A stretch of DNA of 64,000 nt from Centroberyx gerrardi (taxonomy: Eukaryota > Chordata > Actinopteri > Beryciformes > Berycidae): positions 14,979,656 to 15,043,655 of the forward strand of contig NC_135998.1 of NCBI RefSeq assembly GCF_048128805.1, read 5' to 3'. The notes below the pieces were generated by a model, which was given only the letters and a program-made list of their open reading frames with translations, did not search any database and had not been told where the DNA came from. Below are positions 26,501 through 37,013 of this stretch, one piece after another. Position numbers and translations under genes: made by a program. The number at the start of each line of letters is the position of its first letter. Within the stretch, counting starts at the first letter, position 1.

Positions 26501-29500
26501 ACTCATCCTGCAGCAGTGTTATTTATTTCACCGAGCACAACTGTTTACATGGGAGGCTGCATGACTCACTCCACCAGCAACTTTTTGCGCACCTTCATGT
26601 ATAGTGTGTGTGTGCACGCGTGCATGTACTCACCCAGCAGGGGAACTTTGTTCTGTAGGAGCTCATAGTAGCCAGAGGTAAGGATACCCACTGGGTTGCT
26701 AGGAGTGAAGCGGCCTTCCTTCACAAGCCGCTCACACGTCCGCATCAGGGTGGCAGAGAACTGAGACGGGTCGACACCGTAGTCACGCCAACCACCCACG
26801 CCATCTGCAACACCTGATGGACAAATTGGAAAAATACATTTTACTTTAAATGCTTTTTGCCCCACAAACCAAACTCACCCTTGGTGGTGAATATTTCTAT
26901 TGTTCCTCGCAGCAGACATCAGTGTGCTGATGTTATCAGCACATATTTGCCTCCCTCAGATATATTGGTATTGACACGGATAAAATTTGTCCTGCTGGTG
27001 CGCAACCCTGGACATTTATTCTTTGTCAAGCACATACTGTCTTGGTAAGAATTTGATGCCCATGTGAGGCCACACATCATTGACAATGTTCAGTACAATA
27101 TTGATATTGGTACCCTGAATCCAGTACCAAACAATGATTTTTTGATGCATTGCATGCATGAAAACAACTCAATCATGTTTGTTTTCATAAAGCCAACCAA
27201 CTGCCTCCACAATGCATTTGTCAAAATATTTCATTTTCTCCAGCTGTCTCATTTTGCTGTGTCACCCCAAAAATGGCTGCTACCGGTAAAAGAGAGAGAG
27301 TGAAGGAGGTTTGGGGGAGGGGGACTTTTAGCAAAAAGCTAATTTTCACTGCCCCATAGCACAAAATGACCAGTATATATTTGCAGGGGATTGATGGGGT
27401 TATATTGATCCATACCAGTGAATCCATGATTACTTCAAACTACTTCACTGGGTGCTGAGATTTCTGGCTTTCAAAACTCACTTTCTGGACACCAGACACG
27501 GCACATATGGGTACTTTAGGCATTCACACTTATTTTTGGATGAAAATAAACAAGTGCTGTAGATTGCAATATTAAGTGACAGTTTAAAATGCCGTCGTCA
27601 ATACATTTCCAGATTAGGGTGCATATTGAAAACTTATTGTATGGCATAAGGTCATATCGATATTTCACAACACTCCCTGCCATTAAGTGTTTCTGCAACA
27701 TTCAAAAGCTCAAATTAATCCATCTTTAAGTATTTAAGTCCCTGATCTCCTGGCAGAGAGGTGGTGCAATGACCCTAATAAGAGGCCAGTTTTCCTTCCT
27801 TCACACTTAAATCATACTTGACTGAAATTCCAGTTGACACCATCAGTTTGATTAAGCATTTCACTGACAGCAGGTTTAACAGTGTGTCAGGTATGCTAAT
27901 TTAATTTCTTAGTGTTGGGTAGCTGTCCAGTTACTGATGCTACTGGCTAATGTTGGCACTCGTACAGTAGTTTGAGCCTGTCAACATTCAGAGGTCAATT
28001 TGATTTTACCTGTCAGTCATCCGGACGGTAAAATAATGTACTGGGGTAAAATGAAACCAAAATGAAAAATTACAGCTCTCTGGAATCCCACAAATTATTC
28101 ACCAAATTCTTTATGCAAAAAGCTGGAAGGTGTGGCTAGACAGGCTACAGTCTTAGCGATTTAGTGCCTATGCATTATAAATATGCAATATATAAAGTGT
28201 ATTTTTTTCTCTTCTGTGTTCTTATTCTGTATGAGCCAATAAATAAACCAACTTAAACTGAGTTGTTTGAATGACAGGTAATTAGCTTGTTGGTTTGGGT
28301 ATCAAAAAGGACATCTAGAATCTAGGACGAAGCATGACTCTGTTAAATATTTATATGTTTTGCTACAATGCATTCCTATTGTACAACAGCTAAAAACCCT
28401 GTGCTCTTTGCTTACGGATGTCCCAATCTAGGCTAATTGTTTTTGTCTCAGATACCGATCCAGGTTATTAAATACAGAGTGTCTGCCGATACCAAGTGTG
28501 CATCCAATATTTTAAAATTGTATTTAAAAATGTAAAGTTTTTTAAACAGCTGTGCATCCTCTAATGTTTGCTGCCTGAGTGCAGACTTCCTCTTTGTATT
28601 CCTACTATCTGTGAGCTCGTACTTCTTCGAGTTGTGTTTCTTTAAGTGCCTGGTTAAATTAGTAGTACTGTAATTAACATTGGTACTGCCACCCTCAAAA
28701 CACTTGCACTGCAAACATTATAATTAACTGTTTAACTGCTTTCAGTCTCCAGTTTACAGTAGCTCCAGACTGCAGACATGACTGCAACCCAGCTGCTTTC
28801 AACCCATGTGCTGCACAGCTGCAAGTGGTGGATGACGCTTATTTACGGAAAATACAATTTATTTATTTTTTTTACATCAATTTGTATAAATGGATTATTT
28901 GGATTGAAGAGAAGAAATTAAATACTTAAATGGATCAGAGGTTGATAGAACAAACTGTACCGATGCCAATACAGCTAAATTGCCGGGATTGTATCTGATT
29001 CCAATGCTGGATATTGAATCGTGCCTTCCTCCTCCTCCTTGAATCCGGTCGAGAGACACAGAGAAGGTAGCAACAGCACACAGTCAGATTAAAATGCAGC
29101 ACCACATCATCCAACACCCAAAACCAAAAACCATGAGTATGCTGACTTCTTGAGAGGGGGAGTGGGGGAGAGTCAGGGCTGGAGGATTGGGCCAAAATAC
29201 TATAATCACACTATTTTTCTTGTTTTAAAATGGTATAAGGTTCTCAGTTATGTCACTGCCACGTACATCACTGTATAATAAATACCCATGAGCATGTTTC
29301 TCCTCTAATTCAGATGATTCTCTCTTTAAACTGGGAAGTCAACAATATCATGTTTCTTTGTCTATAAAGAACAAGATATTGTATGGCATTGTTCAAACCT
29401 TGGAGTGAATCAATACCAATAAACATTCAAATATGATATTTCCCTACCCTAAGAGGAACATAAATGACAGTGTCAGTTTCTCTTTCCATCATTCTCTGGG

Positions 29501-30728
29501 ACCCAGGATGGAAGATCCCTCTCATTAGAAACTGAAAGACAGCAAGAGGGCCACCAACACCCTGGGGACCTCCACTTCAAAAACACATCTATCCAATACA
29601 CTTATTGCAGCACATATAATGTTAGAACGGCAGATGAATCAAGCCAAGCTGCCTGTGTCAAAACATTTTTACTACATTCAGCTACTGTATCTCATCCCCA
29701 GCCCAATAAGGAGTTTACCACCAGTCAGACAGGGACAGACTTTACTACCAAGCGTCTCTGCTTGCCATGTGTAACACGTGAACCACTAAGACATTTTCCA
29801 AAGTTGATTGCTTTTTCCATAACGTCAGCCCAAGCGTTAACGACGCGGCATACATTGTTTGTAACATAATACAATACAATGTGGAGATGACGGCCGATCC
29901 ACGTGGTTAGTTCAAGCATTTTGCTGTGTTTACCCTCGTGTCAGCTGGGTAAGGACAAAGCATTTACACTCGGCTAGGCTGCTAACGTTGTTAGCAATAT
30001 GGCTGCCTCCATGCTCAACCATTCTGACCTTTGTAAGACATTGTACGGTTTAAGTCTGAGACATTTTAAGACGGAAATGTCCAGCATTTGGCCTCATTAA
30101 ATAAAGCGTATATGGATCGCGTCCTTCCGTACTGTTTGGTAGCTCGTATCGCCGCTGTTCTTCAGTGGGATGTCTTCTAGGTGAAAGGTCATTTGCAGTT
30201 TCACCTCAGAAGTCCCCTCCTGGAGAGTATCCATACTCATCTTTTCTATATAAATGATATAATGGCATCTGCATTGAGCGCACTGATACGTTCTAAGCAT
30301 TTCTGGCCTTATGATAACGAAACATTACCACTGTATAAAAATGTTTAGGTAACTGGCCCATCTGGAGGGGGTGGGGGCTGTTGTGTTTTCATCCGAGTGG
30401 TCCGTGCACGTGCAAGCTAGCTCACTGAAGGTCACCCGACCACACAGCGCACATACACACATATTAAACAGAGAGGGCACGTGGATTAGCAAATCAATTA
30501 TAGTCTGAAAACTGACAGCACCTTACCCAAAACATCGGCGGTCCTGTGTGGTGCTATGAAACAGGCATCATCCCCGTAGCACATCCCTTTCTTCAGGATC
30601 CCCTTGCGAAAGTCTTTCCCGAAGCCATAGCTGGCGGTGACCAGGCTGTAGTCCCGGCCGTCGGTTTGAGAGAGTCCGCCCAGGACAGCCCTGGCTACCA
30701 GTCTGCCATAAGAGAGTACGGATAACAT
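20520..30728 (-). CDS. pptc7: PPTC7, mitochondrial PP2C-type protein phosphatase
   Basis: Six minus-strand coding exons join in frame: 30527-30728, 26634-26813, 25114-25312, 21196-21319, 20951-21080 and 20520-20578 (894 bases, 297 aa; human is near 304 with an extra glycine run that is absent here). Introns are GT-AG. The N-terminus ([18 protein letters not shown]) is basic and amphipathic, consistent with mitochondrial import. PP2C metal-binding aspartates are present in [15 protein letters not shown] (D71), [15 protein letters not shown] and KPDDIT, so the enzyme looks catalytically complete. It ends in SIVAEYTD as in mammals. From the literature, PPTC7 dephosphorylates mitochondrial proteins and restrains BNIP3/NIX mitophagy. 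I chose the ATG at 30728 because the codon before it is GTG and the following residues align with the family. Its large introns carry several transposons. Confidence 0.96.
21460..21993. mobile_element. Young MITE with 90-bp terminal inverted repeats and 9-bp TSD
   Basis: Left arm 21460-21549 and right arm 21904-21993 are inverse copies differing, by eye, at one of 90 positions. The ends are TAGCCTGGTAAGACC and its inverse. The 9-mer GGTGGTGGG lies immediately outside both ends (21451-21459 and 21994-22002). Long inverted repeats plus a 9-bp duplication fit Mutator-like (MULE) elements best, though other superfamilies are possible. The 534-bp element has no transposase. Its core contains two tandem copies of a roughly 39-bp block ('acgtcatcaactac' plus 'gtccctgattggcccgg'). 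It sits in the pptc7 intron between exons 3 and 4. Confidence 0.88.
23464..23503. repeat. (AAC)n trinucleotide repeat
   Basis: About 13 units of AAC in the pptc7 intron between exons 3 and 4. Confidence 0.95.
24446..24935. mobile_element. Non-autonomous hAT element with exact 8-bp TSD
   Basis: The ends are TAGGGCTG and CAGCCCTA, and the octamer GTTAGCAG flanks both sides (24438-24445 and 24936-24943). The interior is built from repeats of 'ggaatcgactcc' and 'gaatcgat' near each end. At 490 bp without a transposase frame it is a MITE. Its TAGGGCTG end matches the 1979-2932 element, suggesting a shared source transposase. Confidence 0.87.
28419..29040 (-). mobile_element. Decayed hAT transposon relic
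   Basis: Sequence such as 'ggatgtcccaatc' and 'cagataccgatcc' on one side and 'gtaccgatgcc' on the other resembles the ends and subterminal repeats of fish hAT elements ('agggatgtcccgatc'). It surrounds the BED-finger fragment at 28448-28714. The ends are too diverged for a duplication to be called, so limits are approximate. Confidence 0.5.
28448..28714 (-). pseudogene. hAT transposase N-terminal fragment (BED zinc finger)
   Basis: The minus-strand frame encodes a C-x-C then [20 protein letters not shown] motif, the second half of a BED-type zinc finger, as in the DNA-binding N-terminus of hAT transposases. About 89 codons remain open and the catalytic core is missing. It lies in pptc7 intron 1 and is not part of that gene. 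Confidence 0.65.
29725..30300. other. Unexplained CpG-containing patch in pptc7 intron 1
   Basis: This patch has more CpG than the rest of the intron. It carries a plus-strand ATGGCTGCC start-like string (near 30000) opening a frame of only about 34 codons, and minus-strand frames at 29725-29919 and 30097-30300 with no recognisable domain. It could be an internal promoter, a transposon remnant or a small non-coding gene. Nothing in it is firm enough to call as a gene. Confidence 0.3.
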
Positions 30729-31060
30729 CACCCAACGACGAGCTCCCCGTCTTTAGAGCCCAAACCCCACACTGTCCGCCCCGGCGCCTGCTACTTCTTC
30801 TGAACGAGCCCCGCTGTCTTTTTATCCGTCCATTCGACACGACTGGCCCAAGACTTCCCGAAACGAGTTGCGTTAGCCCAGCAGATGCTCTAAACTCATA
30901 GAAACGTCACCGTCCGAAGTAAATCACGACTGTTTATGTTTCGGCACATCTCATAAACGAAGTTCCTCCGGTGGGCACTCTCCTTCCCAACATGTTTCCA
31001 ATGTAGATAGAGGCTGCTAGTACATACGGGGCTTGACGGTTTACGATCGCGACGTCACAT
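30729..31060 (-). promoter_or_regulatory. Presumed promoter and 5' UTR of pptc7
   Basis: CpG-rich sequence lies directly upstream of the pptc7 ATG. It includes a cAMP-response-like element (gcgacgtcac, 31049-31058) and no TATA box, typical of a housekeeping promoter. The prion gene starts in the opposite direction about 450 bp further on, so part of this region may serve both. Confidence 0.5.
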
Positions 31061-31478
31061 CTAACTGCGCATGTCAGGCCTTGGTGTGCTCTTCATTACA
31101 GTTACGGAGCGTGCCGTGTGGTCGTCGGGACGTTTTCAGTTGGGTTGAGCCTATGCTGCGGGGTTATAACAAAGATTGTGTACAGTCTGGTTATAATAAA
31201 GCGATGCAGAAAGAGTAAACCCATCTGAACTCACTCAAAAAAGTTTTCCTACCATTTTAGACCGACACAAATCTTAACGATGAGGCATATATAATACATA
31301 GTACGCCTAATACATCTTAGTAGGTGATATCAAAACAGAATTTACGTTATATGAGGATAGTCTCTTTTAAGGAAAGGGCATCAATCCTTTTTTTCCTGAC
31401 AACATTATTGATCTTTGTTTGCATTTGCGGTTGTTGGCCTTGTGATGATCAACGACTGGAGGTCATAGTTTTCACATC

Positions 31479-31626
31479 TATATATCCTGCTGGGTATCAA
31501 AACGAGCGCACCCCAGCCAGATTGACCCACCCAGAGACAGAGCCCACAACATAACGGACCTAAGCGGATAACAGCCTTTTATTAAAAACAAATCTTCGAA
31601 TTACGCTGATAATTCGTCAATACACG
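31479..31626 (+). promoter_or_regulatory. Candidate TATA box and non-coding exon 1 of the prion gene
   Basis: A TATATAT string at 31479-31485 is followed about 140 bp later by a good donor (ACACG|gtaaga, exon end 31626). The coding exon of the prion gene begins right after an acceptor (cctcttcag, ending 32227). An untranslated first exon of about 31510-31626 spliced over a 600-bp intron would match the general layout of vertebrate PrP genes. This is inferred from signals only. Confidence 0.4.
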
Positions 31627-32231
31627 GTAAGAAATAATCAATTATGCAGTTCGACGGTGTCAGCATCTTATATAAGTTACTGGTAGGCCCCGATGAGAGA
31701 AAATGAAGCCAGTAAAGGCCAGTAAAATACTGGTGATAACATGATCATAATGGATATTATTCAGTGGGCCGGATGATAATAAGATAGCTGCAGTGGTTGT
31801 TGCCCGTTGAATTCCAAAATAATATAAGTGTTTCGTCTTCATAGCGGGCCGATAGTGCTGGCATACAATTGATTTTTTCCTACAGATTCACGGAATGATC
31901 CGAGAATAACAGAAATAATGCTCAGACATGCTCAAATGTCTGAAACTTAGTTAGGATTTCATCTTAAAGGATTGGAATACATTTGGTCCTATGGCCTACA
32001 GAAGCAAATCTTGATATTGTTAACCCATTGTAAACCATATAGGTCATTATTGACTGAAAAATGTCTTTCATGCATGACAATCAACATTAGGCTGTAACGC
32101 ATGTTGTCTTATAGAAGACAGAGTAAAATAAGGACAGGCGCTGTTTGTTTTTATTAGGCCTAAGCTATCTTAATTGCTTTGATCATCATGAACTGTTTTG
32201 CCCATTTTGAAACACTTTCCTCTTCAGGGCC

Positions 32232-33794
32232 ATGATGGGAAGGTTGTATGAAGTGGCCCTTGTGTCTCTTCTTATTATGTCCCTCCTGAACACTGAATCA
32301 ACATGGGCTAAAAGAAGTAGCAGCAGCAGTGGCAAGAAATCCTCATCTTCCAACAACAGGGGCTCATCCTCATCGCCGTCTCAGAAACCATCAAAAACAA
32401 CCAACACCCAGGCGGGAAACTACCCCAGACAGCCACAGAGTCCCAATAGAAACCCCAACCCATATCCTGCTGGTGGAAGTTATCCTTATCCAGGACAAGG
32501 CGGCAGCAATCCAGGAGGATATCCCAACCAGAACCCAGCGGGTGGGGCCGGAAGTTACCCTGGAGCCGGTGGTTACCCCAACCAGTATCCAGGCAGAGCC
32601 AATCCAGGAGGATATCCCAACCAGAACCCTGCAGGTGGCTATCCAGCTGCAGGTGGCTATCCTAACCAAAACCCAGCCAGAGGGAATAACCCAAATCAGT
32701 ATCCCGCTGCTGGAGGCTACCCGGCAGCAGGTGGCTATCCAGCTGCAGGTGGCTATCCTAACCAGTATCCTGGCAGAGCTGGTACCAACCCAGGGGCAGG
32801 GGGATACCCTAACCAGTACCCTGCTGCAGGTGGCTATCCAGCTGCAGGTGGGTATCCTAACCAAAACCCAGGCAGAGGGAATTACCCAAACCAGTATCCC
32901 GCTGGTGGGGGCTACCCAGCAGCAGGTGGCTATCCTAACCAGTATCCCGCCAGGGGAGGAGGGTACCCTAACCAGTACCCCGCAGCAGGTGGTTACCCAG
33001 TCAGAGGAGGAAATACAGGACAGGGCTGGGGTCAGCCCGGTACATATCCGGGGGGTTACCCAGGCGGAGGGATGGGAGGTTCCCCCAACTGGAACCCAAA
33101 CAATAAGATCCTCAGTCCTCGCTATGGTGGAGGCGGCTATGGATACGGTGGTTACGGGATGGGAGGGTCTCCTTTCTCGCGTTCTGTTCATAGTATGGGA
33201 CACCACCCCTCTGTCCAGTCTAAGGGTTTTGCAAAGAAAGCCATCATGGCCGCAGGTGTTGGGGCTGTGGCAGGTATGGCCATAGGCTATGGACTAGGGC
33301 GCTTCCCTCGACCACATTTCAACTTCCGCAACCCCGAAGAAGAGCAATATTACAACAACTACATGTACCGTCGCTATGGCTCCCGCTCCACAGACGAAAA
33401 TGACTTTGGCCGCGATTACACCTACAAACCTCCACCACGTGCGCAGTCTTATGACAGCTTCATGGACAGCTGTATGAACAGGACTGAGCTCCTGAAAGAC
33501 CAGGGCAGCAACTCTGAAGTGAGTCTGACTCCAGCTCCTAACGGCCAGGGTGGAGGCGGTGTGGATGATGACGACACGGTCAGCATTGAGGAGATTGGCT
33601 ACCCAGCCCTAATCGAGCAAGTGAAGGCCCGGCGCTGCGTTGAGCACTACATGAATTACTCTGAGCGCTTCCTGCAGAAACAAACCGCTGAGCAGCAGCT
33701 CCAGCCCAGCCGTAGCAACCCTCTGAGCTACGGGCTGATGCAGCTCTTCACCTCCATCCTCATGCTCCTCAGCAGCATGCTCCTGCTCCAGTGA
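32232..33794 (+). CDS. prnp: Fish prion protein (PrP), long-repeat form
   Basis: One uninterrupted 520-aa frame lies behind an acceptor at 32227. Residues 1-26 are a signal peptide (cleavage likely after TWA). Residues 27-60 are Ser/Lys-rich. About 62-290 is a Gly/Tyr/Pro/Asn/Gln repeat domain built on GGYPNQYP and AAGGYP blocks. Residues 334-358 form the hydrophobic core (KKAIMAAGVGAVAGMAIGYG) shared by PrP and Shadoo. The folded domain begins with RPHFNF and NYMYRRYG. C414 and C469 are the expected disulphide pair. N416 (CMNRT) and N475 (NYS) are N-glycosylation sites, the first two residues after the cysteine as in mammalian PrP. An acidic insert (DDDD, about 445-450) separates the helices. 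The last 28 residues are a GPI-anchor signal. Predicted role: GPI-anchored neuronal surface glycoprotein. The family is certain; which fish paralogue (PrP1 or PrP2) is not. Two adjacent ATGs open the frame, and the second has the stronger start context. Confidence 0.94.
   Translation: MMGRLYEVALVSLLIMSLLNTESTWAKRSSSSSGKKSSSSNNRGSSSSPSQKPSKTTNTQAGNYPRQPQSPNRNPNPYPAGGSYPYPGQGGSNPGGYPNQNPAGGAGSYPGAGGYPNQYPGRANPGGYPNQNPAGGYPAAGGYPNQNPARGNNPNQYPAAGGYPAAGGYPAAGGYPNQYPGRAGTNPGAGGYPNQYPAAGGYPAAGGYPNQNPGRGNYPNQYPAGGGYPAAGGYPNQYPARGGGYPNQYPAAGGYPVRGGNTGQGWGQPGTYPGGYPGGGMGGSPNWNPNNKILSPRYGGGGYGYGGYGMGGSPFSRSVHSMGHHPSVQSKGFAKKAIMAAGVGAVAGMAIGYGLGRFPRPHFNFRNPEEEQYYNNYMYRRYGSRSTDENDFGRDYTYKPPPRAQSYDSFMDSCMNRTELLKDQGSNSEVSLTPAPNGQGGGGVDDDDTVSIEEIGYPALIEQVKARRCVEHYMNYSERFLQKQTAEQQLQPSRSNPLSYGLMQLFTSILMLLSSMLLLQ
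32430..33065 (+). repeat. In-frame coding tandem repeats of the prion gene
   Basis: Imperfect DNA repeats of 'ggtggctatccagctgcagg' and 'taccctaaccagtaccc' type encode GGYPAAGGYP and NQYP/NQNP blocks. Units vary in length and order, as expected from slippage and unequal exchange under frame preservation. Mammalian octarepeats occupy the equivalent position. Confidence 0.9.
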
Positions 33795-34460
33795 GAGCAA
33801 CGTTTACCTTCCATCATGTCCCATTCGGTTTTCCATATTAGTGTTATATATTACTCTGCACTCATTTCATATACTGCTGATGTATAGTCTACACAGAACA
33901 AGCCGTAATAATATTCTTATAAGTTATTTGGGCCATACTTCGTTAAGAGTAACACTGCAGAAAACAAGCAAACAAAAGGGAAAGAAACATCCATGTGTAT
34001 ATACTGTAGTAATTGAAGGAGTCATTTTTAAGACAGGAATTTGTTTAGAACTTTACTGTTGGCTCTTCTTTGTGTTCTAAAAGTCACATTCTTTATTAAT
34101 TTTGATAGAATTTTATTTTGCACCTCATGCACTTTTTACGATTCCTACTGCACATGATTGAAAATTGAATGCGTAAAAAACAGGTTCATGCTAGTGCATG
34201 GTGTTTCAGTTTTTTGTCTATATATTTCAAAGTATGTCCCAGTGTAAAACAAGATATAGTGACACTAAGAGTTTTATGTATGTACAGAAACTTAAATATT
34301 TTTAATGTGATTAAATTAATGTTAGCATTACATCTTTTTTTTTTTTTTTTTTTAACGTTTGTTCAATACCCTTACTCAAAGGAGAATTTTATTTTCATCA
34401 GATACCATCCAAAAGTTAATAATCAGGATCACGCTATTAATCTTGTGTGAGCATCTATAA
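33795..34460 (+). other. Probable 3' UTR and flank of the prion gene
   Basis: AT-rich non-coding sequence with a T-run (34336-34353) and an ATTAAA near 34308 follows the stop. No exon follows. The transposon beginning at 34462 probably marks the limit of gene-derived sequence, but the true polyadenylation site is unknown. Confidence 0.4.
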
Positions 34461-34461
34461 A

Positions 34462-35412
34462 CAGGGGTGGACAAAGTAATGGAAACACCAAATGAAAAAG
34501 GGCTTGAAGTAACTAGATCACAATTGCAAAGGCAGCTATACATGTGAGTCATATTAAGTTGAATGCCAATCAGCAGTATGTGTCAGCTTAAAAAGACATC
34601 AAACAATCACTGTTTTTATAAGAAAGCTTTCAAATGTGGCAATGGGAAAAGTCTGGGCTCATGACAACATGTCAAACATGGATGAACTGCATCTGCAAAG
34701 AGGAACAGTGGTCGTAAGTCAAAGACCACCAACAGGGACAGACAAACATTTTACAGGATAGTTGCTAAACAAACAAAACAACAGCCTCAAAACTTAGCAC
34801 ATAATTAAATCAACAACTCTGTGACACAGAGCTGTCATTCAGAAACCTCTTGTATCCAAGGCCAACTCAAACGCCATTTTGTCTACATTTGGACTGGTTT
34901 ACCTTTTGAGAAAGCCCAAAAGGATGCCCTCAACCCACAGTATGGGTTGGCAGCTATTAAACATGGTAATGGATTTGTAATGGTACTGGCAGCCATCTCA
35001 TAGGAGTCATTGGTTTGATGATTGCTCTGTATCGTTGTATAATGGCCAAGGAATAGGAGGCCATTTTACGGGACTGGATTCCCCTACGGTGAAAACATCC
35101 CGCATGATGTTCTCATACTCTAAGTTTTCCATGGCCTCCCCTGTTACCGGATCTAAACATCATTGAACCTTTATGGAAAGCTCTGGAGCGCAGAGTACGA
35201 AGTAGATTTCCACCTTCTTCATCCCTCAAAGAACTGGAGATCTTCCTTATTGAAGAATGGCCCGATATCCCGGTACAAACAGTTCTGGACTTGTAGGACA
35301 GAAATCAAGGGAGAATTGAAGCTGCTCTGAAGGCAAAGGGTGGTCCTACTCCTTATTAGGTACATGATACTCACATATAGTTCCATGTTTCCGTTATTTT
35401 GTTCACCCCCTG
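34462..35412 (+). mobile_element. Degenerate Tc1-like transposon
   Basis: The left end caggggtggacaaagtaatgg and the inverse of the right end (cagggggtgaacaaaataac) are matching terminal repeats, and TA follows the right end. The interior retains transposase-like sequence in plus orientation ('catcattgaacctttatgg' resembles the N-P-I-E region of Tc1 catalytic domains) but is broken by stops and frameshifts. It is a dead copy of about 950 bp between the prion and Shadoo genes. Confidence 0.82.
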
Positions 35413-35873
35413 TACAAACCTGGCTTAGATGTCAGCGTTAGACCATAAATTCTAGCATCCCAGAGTAACCTCCGCCTATAATTTCGGTACCGATTATCCC
35501 TCCTCTACACATACAGCATACTAACACTGCACCTACACTTAAGCTTACACTTAGCTCTCAGTATCTCGCCCAATAATTCCCAACCTCAACTGATCTTTCT
35601 GACTTGAAATTGCCCGCTCAGCAGTTCAGAAACCACATTGTCCCTACAAGCATGCTCAAGGGATTGATGTCCCTGCTGGTATGAAACAGTCTGCTGCATT
35701 GCATAAGCAAATAACAAAGCATGAAAAATGAATAACAGCAGGAGCTACAGATGGTGCATGACTTCACACCCCTGCTACCATGGCTACACTATCATATGGT
35801 ATATTAAAGGCTGCTCAGTCTCAGTTATGCGATTGGTTTCCGTACCTTGGGCCTTGACTGGTTTCACCTCTTT

Positions 35874-36173
35874 TCATCCACAGCCGCTGAATGCTCTTAT
35901 AACTTCCTGAGTGAATCGGTGTAGGATAAAGCTACAAATCCACAACTTCCCCAAGGGGGGTTCCCTGGCTTTGCAGCCTTGCTGTCCGGTCTTGAGTGCA
36001 AGGTCAGCTTCTCTCAGCCGCTCCCTCTTATCTACTGCATCGTCCCATGCGGCACCGTCAGTTTTCATGAAAGAAACAGTTTGTTGAGCATTTGACCACA
36101 ATATTAGGTCAGGTGTTTGGCTGGTGCTGACTTTCTCTGGTGGGACTGTAAATTGCTCTATGTCTGCTTGCAT
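35874..36173 (-). pseudogene. Fragment of a retroelement polyprotein
   Basis: The minus-strand frame contains TVPPEKV, TPDLILWSN and a W-D-D-A-V-D-K-R-ER block. It resembles the 'PDLVLWS...LTVPWEDAV...ERK' segment found near the end of reverse-transcriptase polyproteins that recur in fish genomes. Only about 100 codons are open; the rest is lost. No gene function is inferred. Confidence 0.6.
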
Positions 36174-36477
36174 TTCCCCCTAGCTGTCCTAGTGTGTGCC
36201 TGCCTACTCAGTAATAATTATGTCAGAACTTGTTTTCCTTCACATTTATATAGTTCTCTTTGTCTGACCATTACAGTTAGCTACATTATTATTTGGACTA
36301 CTACTGTAACTTTTTTTGGTTTTGCTCCATTCATTCACCACAATGTATGAATGAGTTTTAATGAGGTTAGACAGTGCAGACTGTCAATGTCATTTTTAAG
36401 GGATTTTCAGCAAAACTAGATGAACAGTTAAAGGGGGAAAAAAAATGACTGCCCTTTTTATTCATTGTACCCCATTT

Positions 36478-37013
36478 CAGTCTGTCAAAAGTATTTGGAC
36501 AGTATACGGTTGTATTGAGTATAGTCATTATATATTAGTATTAGTATATTAGTTAGTATGCTGTCAAACATTGTTAGTGTGCAATACCTTCTAGATGTTT
36601 GAAAACCATCAATTTGACCACGCTCACATCTTATTTTCAACTTCTCTATATAGCCTTTTGCATTTTAATGTATCTTTCCTGCAACAGAGCTTTACAACTG
36701 TAGCAGTTTTTTCTACTATTTTTTGGGGAAAATACACACATTCATTTTCTTAGATACACTTAAGATGAAAAAAGGCTAGAAGGCAACTTGAAATAAGATA
36801 TCAAGAGTCTGGCAATGTTTCTAGATTGCAGATATAAAGAAATCATTGCATGTTTATATATACATTGATTATTTTGCTAAATATATATTGCATTATATAT
36901 TTTTATGTAGTTGTTTTAACTACAAATACATAAAAATAACTGCTTTGCTGTATAGGAGTATGAAGTCAAAACAAAATAGTGTATTACTGTCCAAACACTT
37001 GTGAAGCTCACTG
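36478..37013. mobile_element. Tc1-like MITE
   Basis: The left end (cagtctgtcaaaag then tatttggacagta) and the inverse of the right end (cagtgagcttcacaag then tgtttggacagta) are related terminal repeats, and a TA follows the right end. The interior is AT-rich with no transposase. It is about 536 bp. Confidence 0.7.

Noticed and set aside
29994-30100. ATGGCTGCC as a real gene start on the plus strand
   Set aside because: The frame stops after about 34 codons. A donor-like gtaaga exists, but no matching downstream exon was found. Kept only as an observation.
31033-31218. 61-codon plus-strand frame between pptc7 and prnp
   Set aside because: No recognisable protein; it lies in the pptc7 promoter region and has no supporting splice context.
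32391-33206. 271-codon minus-strand frame opposite the prion repeats
   Set aside because: It is the antisense shadow of the repeat; no start context, no domain, and composition follows the coding strand.
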